In this document: piece after piece, positions 17,681-25,687 of the stretch | Layout: every line of letters starts with the position of its first letter | Position numbering within the stretch: the first letter of the stretch is position 1 | Assembly (NCBI GenBank): GCA_017964325.1 | Contig: JAGCSE010000203.1 | Span: 1 to 34,927 of the forward strand | From: Victivallales bacterium | GTDB taxonomy: Bacteria; Verrucomicrobiota; Lentisphaeria; Oligosphaerales; Oligosphaeraceae | DNA length: 34,927 nt | Direction of reading: 5' to 3' | The notes under the pieces: model-generated | The model's input: the letters and a program-made list of their open reading frames with translations, nothing else | Database searches by the model: none | What the model was told of the DNA's origin: nothing | Made by a program: the position numbers and the translations under genes

Positions 17681-18115
17681 ATGATGACGGCATCCAAAAC
17701 AAATCCGATTATCAATGGGACGACGCTGGAACAATGGCCCTCCGCTAAAGGGCATGTCACAATTCCGGATGGAATTACGGAAATAGGTGATAACGCCTTC
17801 AACGGTTGCACGAAACTTACTGGCGTCACAATTCCAAACAGCGTCACAAGAATCGGCGAAAGAGCCTTTTATAAATGTACTGGATTGACCGGCCTTGTCA
17901 TTCCTGACAGCGTTGAGGAAATTGATGATGAGGCGTTTTATGGTTGCACAGGAGTGACCAGCGTCGTCCTCCCCTGCGTTGACACACTCGGTTTTGGATC
18001 ATTCTTCGGTTGCAGGGGAGTGACCAGCCACAACATTCCCAAAAGTGTTCTGGCATTTGCCATGACAGGTGTCAATAGTGCGTCGCTTTACGATGAATTG
18101 TCCAAGCAACGCTGA
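17681..18115 (+). CDS. BspA-type leucine-rich repeat protein (LRR_5), short
   Basis: A 144-residue protein. A cap (PIINGTTLEQWPSAKGHVTIPDGITEIG) is followed by about four 23-residue repeats of the form AFxxCTxLTxVTIPxSVxxIGx. The cap is shared with the larger LRR protein at 19688, so they are paralogues. No signal peptide or anchor is visible, unlike most BspA proteins, which are secreted. AAGGAG precedes two adjacent ATGs at 17681 and 17684 by 4 and 7 nt; either may be used, and an earlier in-frame ATG at 17624 has no such site. The C-terminus departs from the repeat pattern. Function is unknown; LRR_5 repeats usually mediate protein binding. Confidence 0.8.
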   Translation: MMTASKTNPIINGTTLEQWPSAKGHVTIPDGITEIGDNAFNGCTKLTGVTIPNSVTRIGERAFYKCTGLTGLVIPDSVEEIDDEAFYGCTGVTSVVLPCVDTLGFGSFFGCRGVTSHNIPKSVLAFAMTGVNSASLYDELSKQR

Positions 18116-18124
18116 TTTGTGAAT

Positions 18125-18192
18125 GTTTATCCTAAAAAAGAGGTTATCATACAAAAATAATTGTAGGTTTTAACCGCTTTTTTAGGTTAAAC
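18125..18192. terminator. Long inverted repeat, probable bidirectional terminator
   Basis: Arms of 21 bp (18125-18145 and 18172-18192) pair at 19 of 21 positions around a 26-nt centre. The core is AAAAAAG(A/C)GGTT facing AACCGCTTTTTT, that is, a G/C stem with A and T tracts on the two sides, as in bidirectional intrinsic terminators. It starts 9 nt after the short LRR gene. Confidence 0.6.
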
Positions 18193-18275
18193 GCCAAGGG
18201 AATCGGGCCATGGCATTATGTGTTATATTTTTATAGCAATTGTGGACAAGATACAAAAAGGGGAAAGCAAAGGAA

Positions 18276-19382
18276 ATGGATGAATTGAAGCAAATCAATG
18301 ATGATGTTATAAAGAAAAGTTTGGAATTTCTTGACAATTATTTGGAAGAGTACCGCAGCGGTCCACAGTCAGAATGGATTAAGAAATATTTCAGCCAATA
18401 TAATTATACTGTGGATGCTTTTATCGAAGAATTAAGGAAACATGCGTTGAGTGGTCTGAAAAGGGGGCTGGAGTTTTTGAACCCAACAAGATTATCTGAC
18501 AAAACAGTTGAAGGTCAAAGTAAATGTCTCATCTGGTGGATGAAGCTGATGATGCGTAGAAGAATAGAAAGCAAATGGTTCAACATTGAGCGTGAACCTC
18601 AGGCTTCAATCGAGTATTCTCTTACAAACGCTGGCAAAAACTGCGATTATTTCAGAGAACTGGTACCGCGAATATTCAAGTTCCACCGTGAGTCGAAGCA
18701 AGGCATCTATGGTGCCCATGTCATGGGGGACTTGCCGATTCTTTTCTTCGGTAACCTCAGGAAATATCTCCATTCGGATATTCGTATCATGACATTGGGA
18801 CAGATGCCGCCATGTGACGAGTTCTCTGGGGAGGTGAAACGTTTCCGGGAATCGGAACCGGAACATGACTACACCCAATTTTTCCAACCTATCCCGATGC
18901 CATGGGAGGTCAACATCTACCTTGGCGTCTGCAACAGCTATTTTTGGCGCAATCCCAACTGGGGGTATTTCAAGAAATTCACCCCTCTACTGGAAGAACT
19001 TCTGGGCAGTTATATCTGCGAACCGGATCAGCAGGAAGCCTCGAAAAAGAAATGTCTTACGATGTGGGATGAATTATGTTTGCCATGCAATATCGCCGTC
19101 CATTTCAATGTCAATACGCCACTTGTCCTAGACACTCCATGGGAGCATCTGGAGGAGAATGCGAAGTCGGCCTTCAGTCTGGAGGAGGAGTTCCCGAAGA
19201 CGCTTGACATACTCAATCCTGACATTATCATCTGCGACTTTGACATAAGCGAAACATGTTTGGCCAAGAATGCAAAAAAGGCAACCATTCCGCAGGACTG
19301 GGAACTCTCTGAAAAATATATGAATATGCCCGCATACTCGTTCGGAAACGACAAATATATTTTGGAACTTTCTGGAAATTAG
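18276..19382 (+). CDS. Protein of unknown function with faint uracil-DNA-glycosylase-like motifs
   Basis: The protein has 368 residues from the ATG at 18276; an AAAGGGG/AAAGGAA stretch lies just upstream, and a TTG at 18240 is an alternative. I do not recognise a named family. The half from about residue 165 contains RIMTLGQMPPCDEFSG (motif 171-183), then NIYLGVCNSYFWRNPNWGYFKKFTPLLEELLGSYI, then VHFNVNTPLVLDTPW (275-289) and ILNPDIIICDF. The order and spacing recall UDG-superfamily proteins that have xxLNPSxxEF followed by HxDxxxPxxxxPxW. The usual Asn-Pro-Ser is replaced here by Gln-Met-Pro, so activity is doubtful. The N-terminal 150 residues are charged and helical. The gene is AT-richer than its neighbours and sits between two LRR genes. 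Confidence 0.75.
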   Translation: MDELKQINDDVIKKSLEFLDNYLEEYRSGPQSEWIKKYFSQYNYTVDAFIEELRKHALSGLKRGLEFLNPTRLSDKTVEGQSKCLIWWMKLMMRRRIESKWFNIEREPQASIEYSLTNAGKNCDYFRELVPRIFKFHRESKQGIYGAHVMGDLPILFFGNLRKYLHSDIRIMTLGQMPPCDEFSGEVKRFRESEPEHDYTQFFQPIPMPWEVNIYLGVCNSYFWRNPNWGYFKKFTPLLEELLGSYICEPDQQEASKKKCLTMWDELCLPCNIAVHFNVNTPLVLDTPWEHLEENAKSAFSLEEEFPKTLDILNPDIIICDFDISETCLAKNAKKATIPQDWELSEKYMNMPAYSFGNDKYILELSGN

Positions 19383-19390
19383 TAGGTTAA

Positions 19391-19528
19391 AACAGTGAAA
19401 TTGCCATCGCCAAAGGCATCATGGAAATCGGAGAACTTACTTTCGCTGAATGTGGATTGACCGACAACATTGTCATCGCCAGCATAACGAAGATCCCGAT
19501 TGTGCGTTGTCGTTCCAGCGAAAAATGA
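19391..19528 (+). pseudogene. Relic of an LRR_5 (BspA-type) gene
   Basis: Directly after the orphan gene, an open stretch between two stops reads IAKGIMEIGELTFAECGLTDNIVIASITKI. This matches the repeat consensus of the flanking LRR proteins (IPDGVTEIGExAFxxCxGLTxxTIP), then loses it and stops. No start codon or ribosome binding site belongs to it. It looks like the remaining one to two repeats of a third paralogue. Confidence 0.6.
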
Positions 19529-19687
19529 TAGTGGCGGTTGGAAAATCGGGGAGGAAAAAATATATTGTAAAGAATGGAAAGGCAACGAAGTTGTCCTGTC
19601 TTTAGTCCTGAGAAGGGATAGGACGAGGTGAAATGAATGAGAGAATGGCAATTTTGAAGAACAACAAGCTGATAGGGGGAAAAGATA

Positions 19688-20998
19688 ATGATTTCAACTG
19701 ACGCAAATGGCGCAATAATCAACGGGACGGTTTTGACGAAATGGCCTTCTGCCCAAGGGGACATTGTCATTCCTGATGGAATTACGGAAATCGGCAAAGG
19801 TGCTTTCGAAAATTGCATTAACCTGACGGCCGTCACCATCCCCGGAAGCGTCACGGAAATCGGTTCCGATGCCTTCCGTGGCTGCACGGGCCTGACGACC
19901 GTCACCATTTCTGGAAGCGTCACGGAAATCGGCAATCATGCCTTCCTTGGCTGCATGGGCCTAACGAGCATCACCATCCCCGACGGTGTCACATATATCG
20001 GCTATTGGGCCTTCGGGTCTTGCACTGGCCTGACGACCGTCACCATTCCCGACGGCGTCGGACTCGGCGAGCGTGCCTTCTGTGGCTGCACTGGCCTGAC
20101 AACCGTCACCATCCCCGGAAACGTCAAAATAATGGGTGAAAGCGTCTTCGAGGGTTGCACTGGCCTGACGACCGTCACCATCCTCGACGGCTTCACGGAA
20201 ATCAGCGAGTATGCCTTCTGCGCCTGCACGGGTTTGACAACCGTTACTATTCCCGGAAGCGTCACGGAAATCGGCAATCATGCCTTCTGTGGTTGCACTG
20301 GCCTGACGACCGTCACCATCCCCGACGGCGTCACGAAGATCGGTTATGGTGCCTTCGCGGATTGCACGGGCTTGACAACCGTCACCATCCCCAGAAGCGT
20401 CACGGAAATGAACGAGCATGCCTTCGAGGGTTGTACTGGCCTGACAACCGTCACCATCTCTGGAGGCGTCAAGATAATCGACCTGCCTGCCTTCCATGGT
20501 TGCACTGGCCTGACGATCGTCACCATCCCCGACGGTGTCACGGAAATCGGCGAGTATGAATTCTTTGGCCACAAGGGCCTGATGAGCGTCACCATCCCCG
20601 GAAGCGTCAAGATAATCGGCAAGGGTGCCTTCTGTTATTGCACGATCCTGACTAGCGTCACCATCCTCGACGGCGTCACGGAAATCGGTGAGTCAGCTTT
20701 CGAGTATTGTACGGGCCTGACCAGCGTTTCCATCCCCGACAGCGTCACGGTAATCGGCAAGGAAGCCTTTAGTTGCACGGGCCTGACGAGCGTCACCATC
20801 CCCGACAGCGTCACGGTAATCGGCGAGGAAGCCTTCAGTTGTACGGGTCTGACGAGCGTCACCATTCCTAACAGCGTCACGAAAATCGGCAATTGCGCCT
20901 TTGACCACTGTGACAACCTAAAAGAAGTTAAGGTTTCCCAAAAAACGAAACTGATGGACAACGTGTTTCCGAATGGCTGCAAAGTAATCAAATACTGA
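19688..20998 (+). CDS. BspA-type leucine-rich repeat protein (LRR_5), 17 repeats
   Basis: A 436-residue protein. After the cap IINGTVLTKWPSAQGDIVIPDGITEIG there are 17 tandem repeats, mostly 23 residues (69 bp). Units 4, 15 and 16 are 22 long. The consensus is xAFxGCTGLTTVTIPxxVTEIGx, and the last unit is diverged (CAFDHCDNLKEVKVSQKTKLMDN). No signal peptide, membrane anchor or sorting domain is present, so a cytoplasmic role or non-classical export must be assumed. AGGGGGA lies 7 nt before the ATG. Units 15 and 16 are nearly identical in DNA, which suggests recent unit gain or loss. It is convergent with trpA. Binding partner unknown. Confidence 0.85.
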   Translation: MISTDANGAIINGTVLTKWPSAQGDIVIPDGITEIGKGAFENCINLTAVTIPGSVTEIGSDAFRGCTGLTTVTISGSVTEIGNHAFLGCMGLTSITIPDGVTYIGYWAFGSCTGLTTVTIPDGVGLGERAFCGCTGLTTVTIPGNVKIMGESVFEGCTGLTTVTILDGFTEISEYAFCACTGLTTVTIPGSVTEIGNHAFCGCTGLTTVTIPDGVTKIGYGAFADCTGLTTVTIPRSVTEMNEHAFEGCTGLTTVTISGGVKIIDLPAFHGCTGLTIVTIPDGVTEIGEYEFFGHKGLMSVTIPGSVKIIGKGAFCYCTILTSVTILDGVTEIGESAFEYCTGLTSVSIPDSVTVIGKEAFSCTGLTSVTIPDSVTVIGEEAFSCTGLTSVTIPNSVTKIGNCAFDHCDNLKEVKVSQKTKLMDNVFPNGCKVIKY

Positions 20999-21002
20999 CG
21001 TG

Positions 21003-21042
21003 CCCTATGGAGGTAGCCTTCCATCCTTGATAGGGTGTTTTA
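21003..21042 (+). terminator. Intrinsic terminator candidate of the large LRR gene
   Basis: CCCTAT (21003) pairs with ATAGGG (ending 21035), and an inner GGAGG/CCTTCC strengthens the hairpin. TGTTTTAG follows. It begins 4 nt after the stop codon. Confidence 0.45.
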
Positions 21043-21048
21043 GAAAAA

Positions 21049-21121
21049 GCGTTAAATGGCCGTTAAGGGGGTATTTTTTGCATTTTTTACAAAAATTACC
21101 CCCTTAACGGCCATTTAATGC
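21049..21121. repeat. Near-perfect 32-bp inverted repeat (large palindrome)
   Basis: The arms 21049-21080 and 21090-21121 are complementary at 30 of 32 positions around a 9-nt loop. The stem includes TTAAATGGCCGTTAAGGGGG and its complement. It lies between the convergent LRR gene and trpA. It may stop transcription from both sides, but the stem is longer than needed and lacks a U-tract on its outer side. It is not related to the GTAA hairpin elements that begin 11 nt further on. Confidence 0.8.
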
Positions 21122-21132
21122 GATGCGGTGAG

Positions 21133-21280
21133 GTAACGACGGCGTCCCGCCGTTGGCAGGTGGGATGCCGTTATCACAACCGACGGCGAGACACCGTCGT
21201 TACAACCGACGGCGAGACACCATCGTTACAACCAACGGGAGACGCTGTCGTTACGCTCGACGGCGAGACGCCGTCGTTAC
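21133..21280. repeat. REP-like array: one forward unit and four inverted units with 25-26-nt period
   Basis: A forward unit lies at 21133-21156, followed by a 24-nt middle that resembles the one at 17453-17476 (GATGC, GTT, then CCGACGG). Four inverted units follow at 21181-21203, 21207-21229, 21233-21254 and 21258-21280. Read on the minus strand each unit is GTAA plus CGACGGCG, loop TCT, CGCCGTCG. Most substitutions keep pairing through G-T wobbles; the third inverted unit has lost a base. The array runs into the 3' end of trpA. Confidence 0.85.
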
Positions 21281-22036
21281 TCCATGTAGGAGTTCGGCGG
21301 TGAAATCCGCCGCCGCCTGCGGCGAAATGGCGGTTGCCTTGACGAAGCCGCTGCCGGAAATGACGCCGTCAGCGGCATTTGCGGCGGCTTTGGCCGCTGC
21401 CGCCGAAGCAATGCCGAAGCCGGCGGCGACTGGCAACGCCGTGTGCCGTTTGATCATCGCGATACGTTCGGCAACTTCCGGCGGCAGCGTGTCGCGCGCT
21501 CCCGTAACACCCGCCACATTAATGTAATAGACAAATCCCGTCATGCCTTCGACGATTTTCGCGACGCGGTCTTCAGGCGTCAACGGCGAAACCAGCGGAA
21601 TGACGTGAAGGCCGTGCGCACGGGCGGGTGCGAGCAGTTCATTGCGTTCTTCCAGAGGCAAATCAACGGGCAGAATTCCATCGACGCCTGCTTCGGCAAG
21701 CTGTTGGCAGACAGCGTCATAGCCAATATGCAGCAACGGATTCATGTAGCTGAACAGAATCAGTCCCGTCTGCGGATATTTTGAACGCAGACGTGCGGCG
21801 AAGGCGATGGTTTTCGGCAATGTCATGCCTTCCTTGATGGCGACTTGCGAGGCGGCGGAAATGACTGGTCCGTCCGCCATCGGATCAGAGAACGGGACGC
21901 CCAGTTCGATGATGTCCGCGCCTTTTTCAATGGCGGCGCAGACAGCCTGTTCACTCTGCTCCTCCGTGGGATAGCCGACGCTTGTGAAGATGACGAGCGG
22001 CTTGCGGGCCGCGAAAATATTAGCGATTCTGTCCAT
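21251..22036 (-). CDS. trpA: Tryptophan synthase alpha chain
   Basis: A 261-residue TIM barrel that cleaves indole-3-glycerol phosphate and passes indole to TrpB. The catalytic acids are E44 ([12 protein letters not shown]) and D55 (MADGP). [12 protein letters not shown] forms part of the phosphate site. The start [14 protein letters not shown] at 22036 lies inside the end of trpB (17-nt overlap) with AAGGA upstream; an in-frame alternative at 22081 would extend far into trpB. The last residues, VTTASRRRA, are encoded by a REP-like unit (21258-21280), and the TAA stop comes from the GTAAC of the next unit, so the natural terminus has been replaced by repeat sequence. It is the last gene of the trp operon. 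Confidence 0.95.
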   Translation of the reverse strand: MDRIANIFAARKPLVIFTSVGYPTEEQSEQAVCAAIEKGADIIELGVPFSDPMADGPVISAASQVAIKEGMTLPKTIAFAARLRSKYPQTGLILFSYMNPLLHIGYDAVCQQLAEAGVDGILPVDLPLEERNELLAPARAHGLHVIPLVSPLTPEDRVAKIVEGMTGFVYYINVAGVTGARDTLPPEVAERIAMIKRHTALPVAAGFGIASAAAAKAAANAADGVISGSGFVKATAISPQAAADFTAELLHGVTTASRRRA

Positions 22037-23204
22037 GATTTTCCTTGTATTGTTTGATGTTGTCCATGTCTTTGTCACCACGGCCGGAGAGATTTACGAC
22101 GATGATATGGTCGCTTCCGTGTTTCGGCGCCTCGCAAATGGCGTATGCCAGCGCGTGGGAGCTCTCGAGCGCGGGGATGATGCCTTCAAAACGGCAGAGC
22201 GTGTCGAAGGCGGCGACGGCTTCGTCGTCGTTGGCGACTTTGTATGTGGCGAGTTTTTCATCTGCCAGCATGCAGTGCTCAGGGCCGACGCCTGGATAGT
22301 CCAAGCCTGCTGAAACAGAATAAGTATCTAGCATCTGGCCATTTGCATCTTGCAGGAAGTATGCTTTCATGCCATGCAGGATGCCGACTTTGCCGCCATT
22401 GATGGAGGCGGCGTGCTGCCCTGTGGCGATGCCCATGCCGCCCGCTTCGACGCCGACGCGGCGGACCTGCGGTGTGTCTTCGAATCCCGCGAACATGCCG
22501 ATGGCGTTGGAACCGCCGCCGACGCAGGCGACGACTTCATCCGGCAGACGGCCGCACATCTCCAAACATTGACGGCGCGTCTCCTTGCCGATGACCGATT
22601 GGAAATCCTTGACCAGCATGGGATAAGGATACGGGCCGGCCGCCGTTCCGATCAGATAGAACGTCGTGTCGCTACAGGAGGCCCATTCGCGCAGCGCGGC
22701 GTTCATGGCATCTTTCAACGTGGCGCCGCCCTCCGTGATGGAACGGACTTTCGCACCTAGAGCATGCATTCGATCGACATTCGGAGCCTGCCGCGCCACA
22801 TCGACGGAGCCCATGAAGATTTCGCATTCCATGCCGAAGAGCGCAGCAACGGTCGCCGTGGCGACGCCGTGCATGCCCGCGCCTGTTTCGGCGATGAGCC
22901 GTTTCTTTCCCATACGGCGGGCCAGCAGGGCCTGCCCCATCGTATTGTTGATCTTGTGTGCGCCAGTATGGTTCAAATCCTCTCGTTTCAAGTAGATGCG
23001 AGAACCGCCAAGATGCTCCGAAAGCCGTTTGGCGTAGTAGAGCGGCGATTCGCGGCCGACGTAGTGTTTCAGCAGATCATCCAGTTCCGCGCGGAAGGCG
23101 GGATCGTCCTTTGCCTCAAGATACGTCTGGGCGAGTTCACGCAACGCCCCCGTCAGCGTTTCGGGCACGTACTGCCCGCCATAGATTCCATAATGCATAT
23201 TCAT
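22020..23204 (-). CDS. trpB: Tryptophan synthase beta chain
   Basis: A 394-residue PLP enzyme that joins indole and serine to make tryptophan, working as an alpha2-beta2 complex with TrpA. The PLP lysine is K84 in [27 protein letters not shown] is the phosphate-binding glycine loop, and [16 protein letters not shown] is the conserved later block. It is the TrpB1 type, partnered by trpA in the same operon. AAGGAG lies 8 nt before the ATG at 23204; a second in-frame ATG follows two codons later. It is separated from trpF by 72 nt that contain two hairpin repeats, the only sizeable gap in this half of the operon. Confidence 0.97.
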   Translation of the reverse strand: MNMHYGIYGGQYVPETLTGALRELAQTYLEAKDDPAFRAELDDLLKHYVGRESPLYYAKRLSEHLGGSRIYLKREDLNHTGAHKINNTMGQALLARRMGKKRLIAETGAGMHGVATATVAALFGMECEIFMGSVDVARQAPNVDRMHALGAKVRSITEGGATLKDAMNAALREWASCSDTTFYLIGTAAGPYPYPMLVKDFQSVIGKETRRQCLEMCGRLPDEVVACVGGGSNAIGMFAGFEDTPQVRRVGVEAGGMGIATGQHAASINGGKVGILHGMKAYFLQDANGQMLDTYSVSAGLDYPGVGPEHCMLADEKLATYKVANDDEAVAAFDTLCRFEGIIPALESSHALAYAICEAPKHGSDHIIVVNLSGRGDKDMDNIKQYKENHGQNR

Positions 23205-23222
23205 ATTCTATTCTCCTTGTTG

Positions 23223-23278
23223 CGCAGGGCAGAGCCTGCACATCTTCATGCTCGGCAAAGCCGCCGCATCTTCATGCT
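23223..23278 (-). repeat. Two direct hairpin repeats (CATGAAGATG family) between trpF and trpB
   Basis: On the minus strand AGCATGAAGATG occurs twice, 26 nt apart. Each copy is followed by a G/C hairpin: CGGC...GCCG in the first and GCAGG...CCTGC in the second. The first copy begins within the TAG stop codon of trpF. GAAGATG followed by CGG also occurs in the middle of the composite element at 17429-17499, so the family is dispersed. Confidence 0.65.
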
Positions 23279-23864
23279 ATTTTATGATTTTACAAAGCTT
23301 CTTTATCTTCTCATGATCTTTGATGCCTGGAATGGATTCCACGCCGCCCGCCACGTCGATGCCGACAGGATGGACGACGGCGATGGCCTCCTGCACATTC
23401 TCCGGTGTGATGCCGCCCGCCAGAAACACAGGACGCTGACGGGCCAGTTCGGCGGCGCATGACCAGTCGCATGGCTGCCCTGTGCCACCGCCTGAATCGG
23501 CAACGATGATGTCTGCAGGAAAATCCATGGCCTCTTGAAGATCTTCCAATGCATTCAGATTGAATGCCTTCCATATTTTCACATCTTTCAGGCGCATGGC
23601 GTATTCCGGCGTTTCATGACCATGCAGTTGCACGGCGTATGGATGGATGGCGTCGATGATGGCCTGAAGCTTGCCCAGCTCCATATTTCTCACGACAAGA
23701 ACGCTTTTTGATGGTTCCGCCGCCGCGAAAATCCGCTTGGCCTGCCCTGTCGTGACATAGCGTCTGGAAGTTTCCACAAGAATGGCGCCGATAAAATCCG
23801 TACCATTCTGCATGGCGCAAACCGCGTCTTCCTCCTGTATGATGCCGCAGATTTTCAACAACAT
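23277..23864 (-). CDS. trpF: Phosphoribosylanthranilate isomerase
   Basis: A 195-residue TIM barrel that isomerises N-(5-phosphoribosyl)anthranilate to CdRP. It starts MLLKICGI, whose cysteine C6 is the general base; the acid is the Asp in IIVADSGGGTG. VFLAGGITPENV and GIDVAGGVES form the phosphate cradle. The latter is usually DVSSGVE, so the Ser-Ser pair is Ala-Gly here, a modest deviation. It overlaps trpC by 10 nt. Its stop codon abuts a hairpin repeat. Confidence 0.94.
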   Translation of the reverse strand: MLLKICGIIQEEDAVCAMQNGTDFIGAILVETSRRYVTTGQAKRIFAAAEPSKSVLVVRNMELGKLQAIIDAIHPYAVQLHGHETPEYAMRLKDVKIWKAFNLNALEDLQEAMDFPADIIVADSGGGTGQPCDWSCAAELARQRPVFLAGGITPENVQEAIAVVHPVGIDVAGGVESIPGIKDHEKIKKLCKIIK

Positions 23865-24628
23865 AGCAGCAACTCCTTCAGTTTCAGGCCTGGATGTTCT
23901 GCTCGCATGAGCGTCTCGCCGATGAGAAAGCCTTTCGCTCCCGCCCCCGTCAGCCTGTCCATGTCCGCACGATTTCGGACAGCGCTTTCCGCGATGGCGA
24001 CACGGTCTTTCGGAATCGTGCGAATCAATTCGGCAGAACGTTCCAGCGATGTTCCGAACGTGCGGAGATCACGGGCGTTCACGCCGACCAAATCCGCCGT
24101 CACCGCCGTCTTCAGCTCTTTTTCTGAATGTGCTTCACCAAGAACATCAAGTCCTTGATTATGAGCAAATTCCAGTAATTGAACAAACCGTTCGGCCGGC
24201 AGCATGGCGGCGATGAGCAGGACGCATGACGCGCCCAACGCCTTCGCTTCAAGAATCTGGTATTCATCGAAGATGAAATCCTTGCGCAACAACGGGATGG
24301 AAACCGTTTTCGCCGCAATGGCCAGATTCTCTTCGCTGCCGAGAAAGTAGTAAGGCTCCGTCAGAACGGACAATGCGGTCGCACCATTTTCCGCTAGTTC
24401 CGCTGCCAATGATGTCACATTCAAGTCATTGCGTATAAGCCCTTTGGATGGTGAGGCCTTCTTCAGTTCGGCGATGATGTGCACGCCATCACCGCGAAAC
24501 GCGTCGGCGAATTTCGGCTTGGCGGGAGCCTGTGCGGCTTGTTCAGCCAACACTTCCATCGGCAGGGCGCGTTTGCGATTTTCCAGCCTTGGCTTCAGCT
24601 TTTCAACGATTTCAGCGAGAATGTTCAT
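23855..24628 (-). CDS. trpC: Indole-3-glycerol phosphate synthase
   Basis: A 257-residue TIM barrel that closes the indole ring from CdRP. The catalytic lysine region is IIAELKKASPSKG (K56). LLRKDFIFDEYQILEAKALGASCVLLIA and LVGVNARDLRTF are family signatures, as are AIAESAVRN and GFLIGETLMRA near the end. The ATG at 24628 overlaps the trpD stop as ATGA; an upstream in-frame start at 24721 would lie well inside trpD and adds no conserved sequence. Monofunctional, since trpF is a separate gene. Confidence 0.95.
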   Translation of the reverse strand: MNILAEIVEKLKPRLENRKRALPMEVLAEQAAQAPAKPKFADAFRGDGVHIIAELKKASPSKGLIRNDLNVTSLAAELAENGATALSVLTEPYYFLGSEENLAIAAKTVSIPLLRKDFIFDEYQILEAKALGASCVLLIAAMLPAERFVQLLEFAHNQGLDVLGEAHSEKELKTAVTADLVGVNARDLRTFGTSLERSAELIRTIPKDRVAIAESAVRNRADMDRLTGAGAKGFLIGETLMRAEHPGLKLKELLLCC

Positions 24629-25629
24629 GCGCGGCTGGCCTCCACCAGCGTCTCCAGTTTGTGGAGGGCGGCCTTCGTGTCTATAGAACGTTCCGCCAAT
24701 GGGATACAGTCTTTCAAACAATTTCCAAGCCCTGCGACAAAACAGGTGGCGGCGGCGTTCAGCACGACCATGCCGCGTCTGGCCGTATGGTCGTTGCCGT
24801 CCAGAATGTCGCGCAGGATAACGGCGTTGTCGGAAGGCGTGCCGCCGGCCGTGTCGCCTTCCGTCTCTTCGGAAGGCAGCAGATCAGTCGGTTCGATGAC
24901 GCCGTAGGTGATATCGTCGCCGTCAAGCTGTGCGTAGTCCGTCGGGGCGGTGGCGGAGATTTCATCAAGTCCGTCGCGGCTGTGGACGACCAACGCGCGC
25001 TTCATGCCAAGGCCGCGCAACGCCTCCGCGAACAACGGGACAAGCCGTGCGTCCCATACGCCGAGCACGATGCCTTCGGCGTTTGCGGGATTGGACAACG
25101 GACCGAGCAGATTGAATATGGTATGGACGCCAAGCGCTTTGCGCAACGGCGCCACCTTGCCCATGACGGGATGGAGCGTCCGCGCGAAGAGGAAGCCGAT
25201 GCCGTCGCCGTCGATGGCATGTTCGACGGCGTCGCGCGGCATGTCCAGATTGTAACCGAGTTCGGCCAACACATCCGCCGCGCCGCTCTTGCCGGAAACG
25301 GCTCGGTTGCCGTGCTTTGCAACGGTAACACCCGCACCTGCCGCGACAAACGCGGCGGTTGTCGAGACATTGAACGACGCGCCGCCGTCGCCGCCTGTGC
25401 CAACGACATCCACGCATGGTTTGGCGACATGAATCGTATCGGCGTGTTTTCTCAGATATTGCGCCGCGCCAATCAGTTCGGAGACGCTTTCGCCTTTCAT
25501 TTCCAACGCGGAAAGAAGGGCTCCCGCCTGCGCGTAGTTGTCGGTGTTCGCCATTTTGTCGAGCATGTCGGCGGATTCCTCTTCGGTCAGATTCTGCCCG
25601 TTCATGACTTTTTTCAGTAAATCCTTCAT
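24625..25629 (-). CDS. trpD: Anthranilate phosphoribosyltransferase
   Basis: A 334-residue enzyme that transfers phosphoribose from PRPP to anthranilate. The PRPP loop is VVGTGGDGGASFNVST (75-90), followed by KHGNRAVSGKSGAADVLAELG. FNLLGPLSNPA is the conserved anthranilate-site block. A good AGGAG lies 8 nt before the ATG. That ribosome binding site is embedded in GGTAGCAAGG, the same ten bases that open the REP-like unit 50 nt upstream at 25688-25711. A 92-nt gap separates trpD from trpG, so TrpG and TrpD are not fused here as they are in enterobacteria. Confidence 0.96.
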   Translation of the reverse strand: MKDLLKKVMNGQNLTEEESADMLDKMANTDNYAQAGALLSALEMKGESVSELIGAAQYLRKHADTIHVAKPCVDVVGTGGDGGASFNVSTTAAFVAAGAGVTVAKHGNRAVSGKSGAADVLAELGYNLDMPRDAVEHAIDGDGIGFLFARTLHPVMGKVAPLRKALGVHTIFNLLGPLSNPANAEGIVLGVWDARLVPLFAEALRGLGMKRALVVHSRDGLDEISATAPTDYAQLDGDDITYGVIEPTDLLPSEETEGDTAGGTPSDNAVILRDILDGNDHTARRGMVVLNAAATCFVAGLGNCLKDCIPLAERSIDTKAALHKLETLVEASRA

Positions 25630-25687
25630 GGTTGTTTCTCCTTGCTACCTTTATGTAAAATGGTTTTCGCTGTTTAATTTGGCATTT

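Noticed and set aside
19694..20572. Long minus-strand repetitive frames opposite the LRR gene
   Set aside because: They mirror the 69-bp LRR units on the other strand; the repeat period makes every frame look periodic.
19754..20920. CRISPR or satellite array
   Set aside because: The 69-bp period is protein-coding LRR repeats in one frame with codon-type variation.
21181..21280. CRISPR array
   Set aside because: The units are 22-23 bp with 2-4-nt gaps, are palindromic throughout, have no unique spacers and no cas genes nearby.
24532..25620. A 362-codon open frame on the plus strand opposite trpD/trpC
   Set aside because: It is antisense to two well-conserved trp genes, its translation matches no family pattern, and GC-rich codon use on the opposite strand commonly keeps such frames open.
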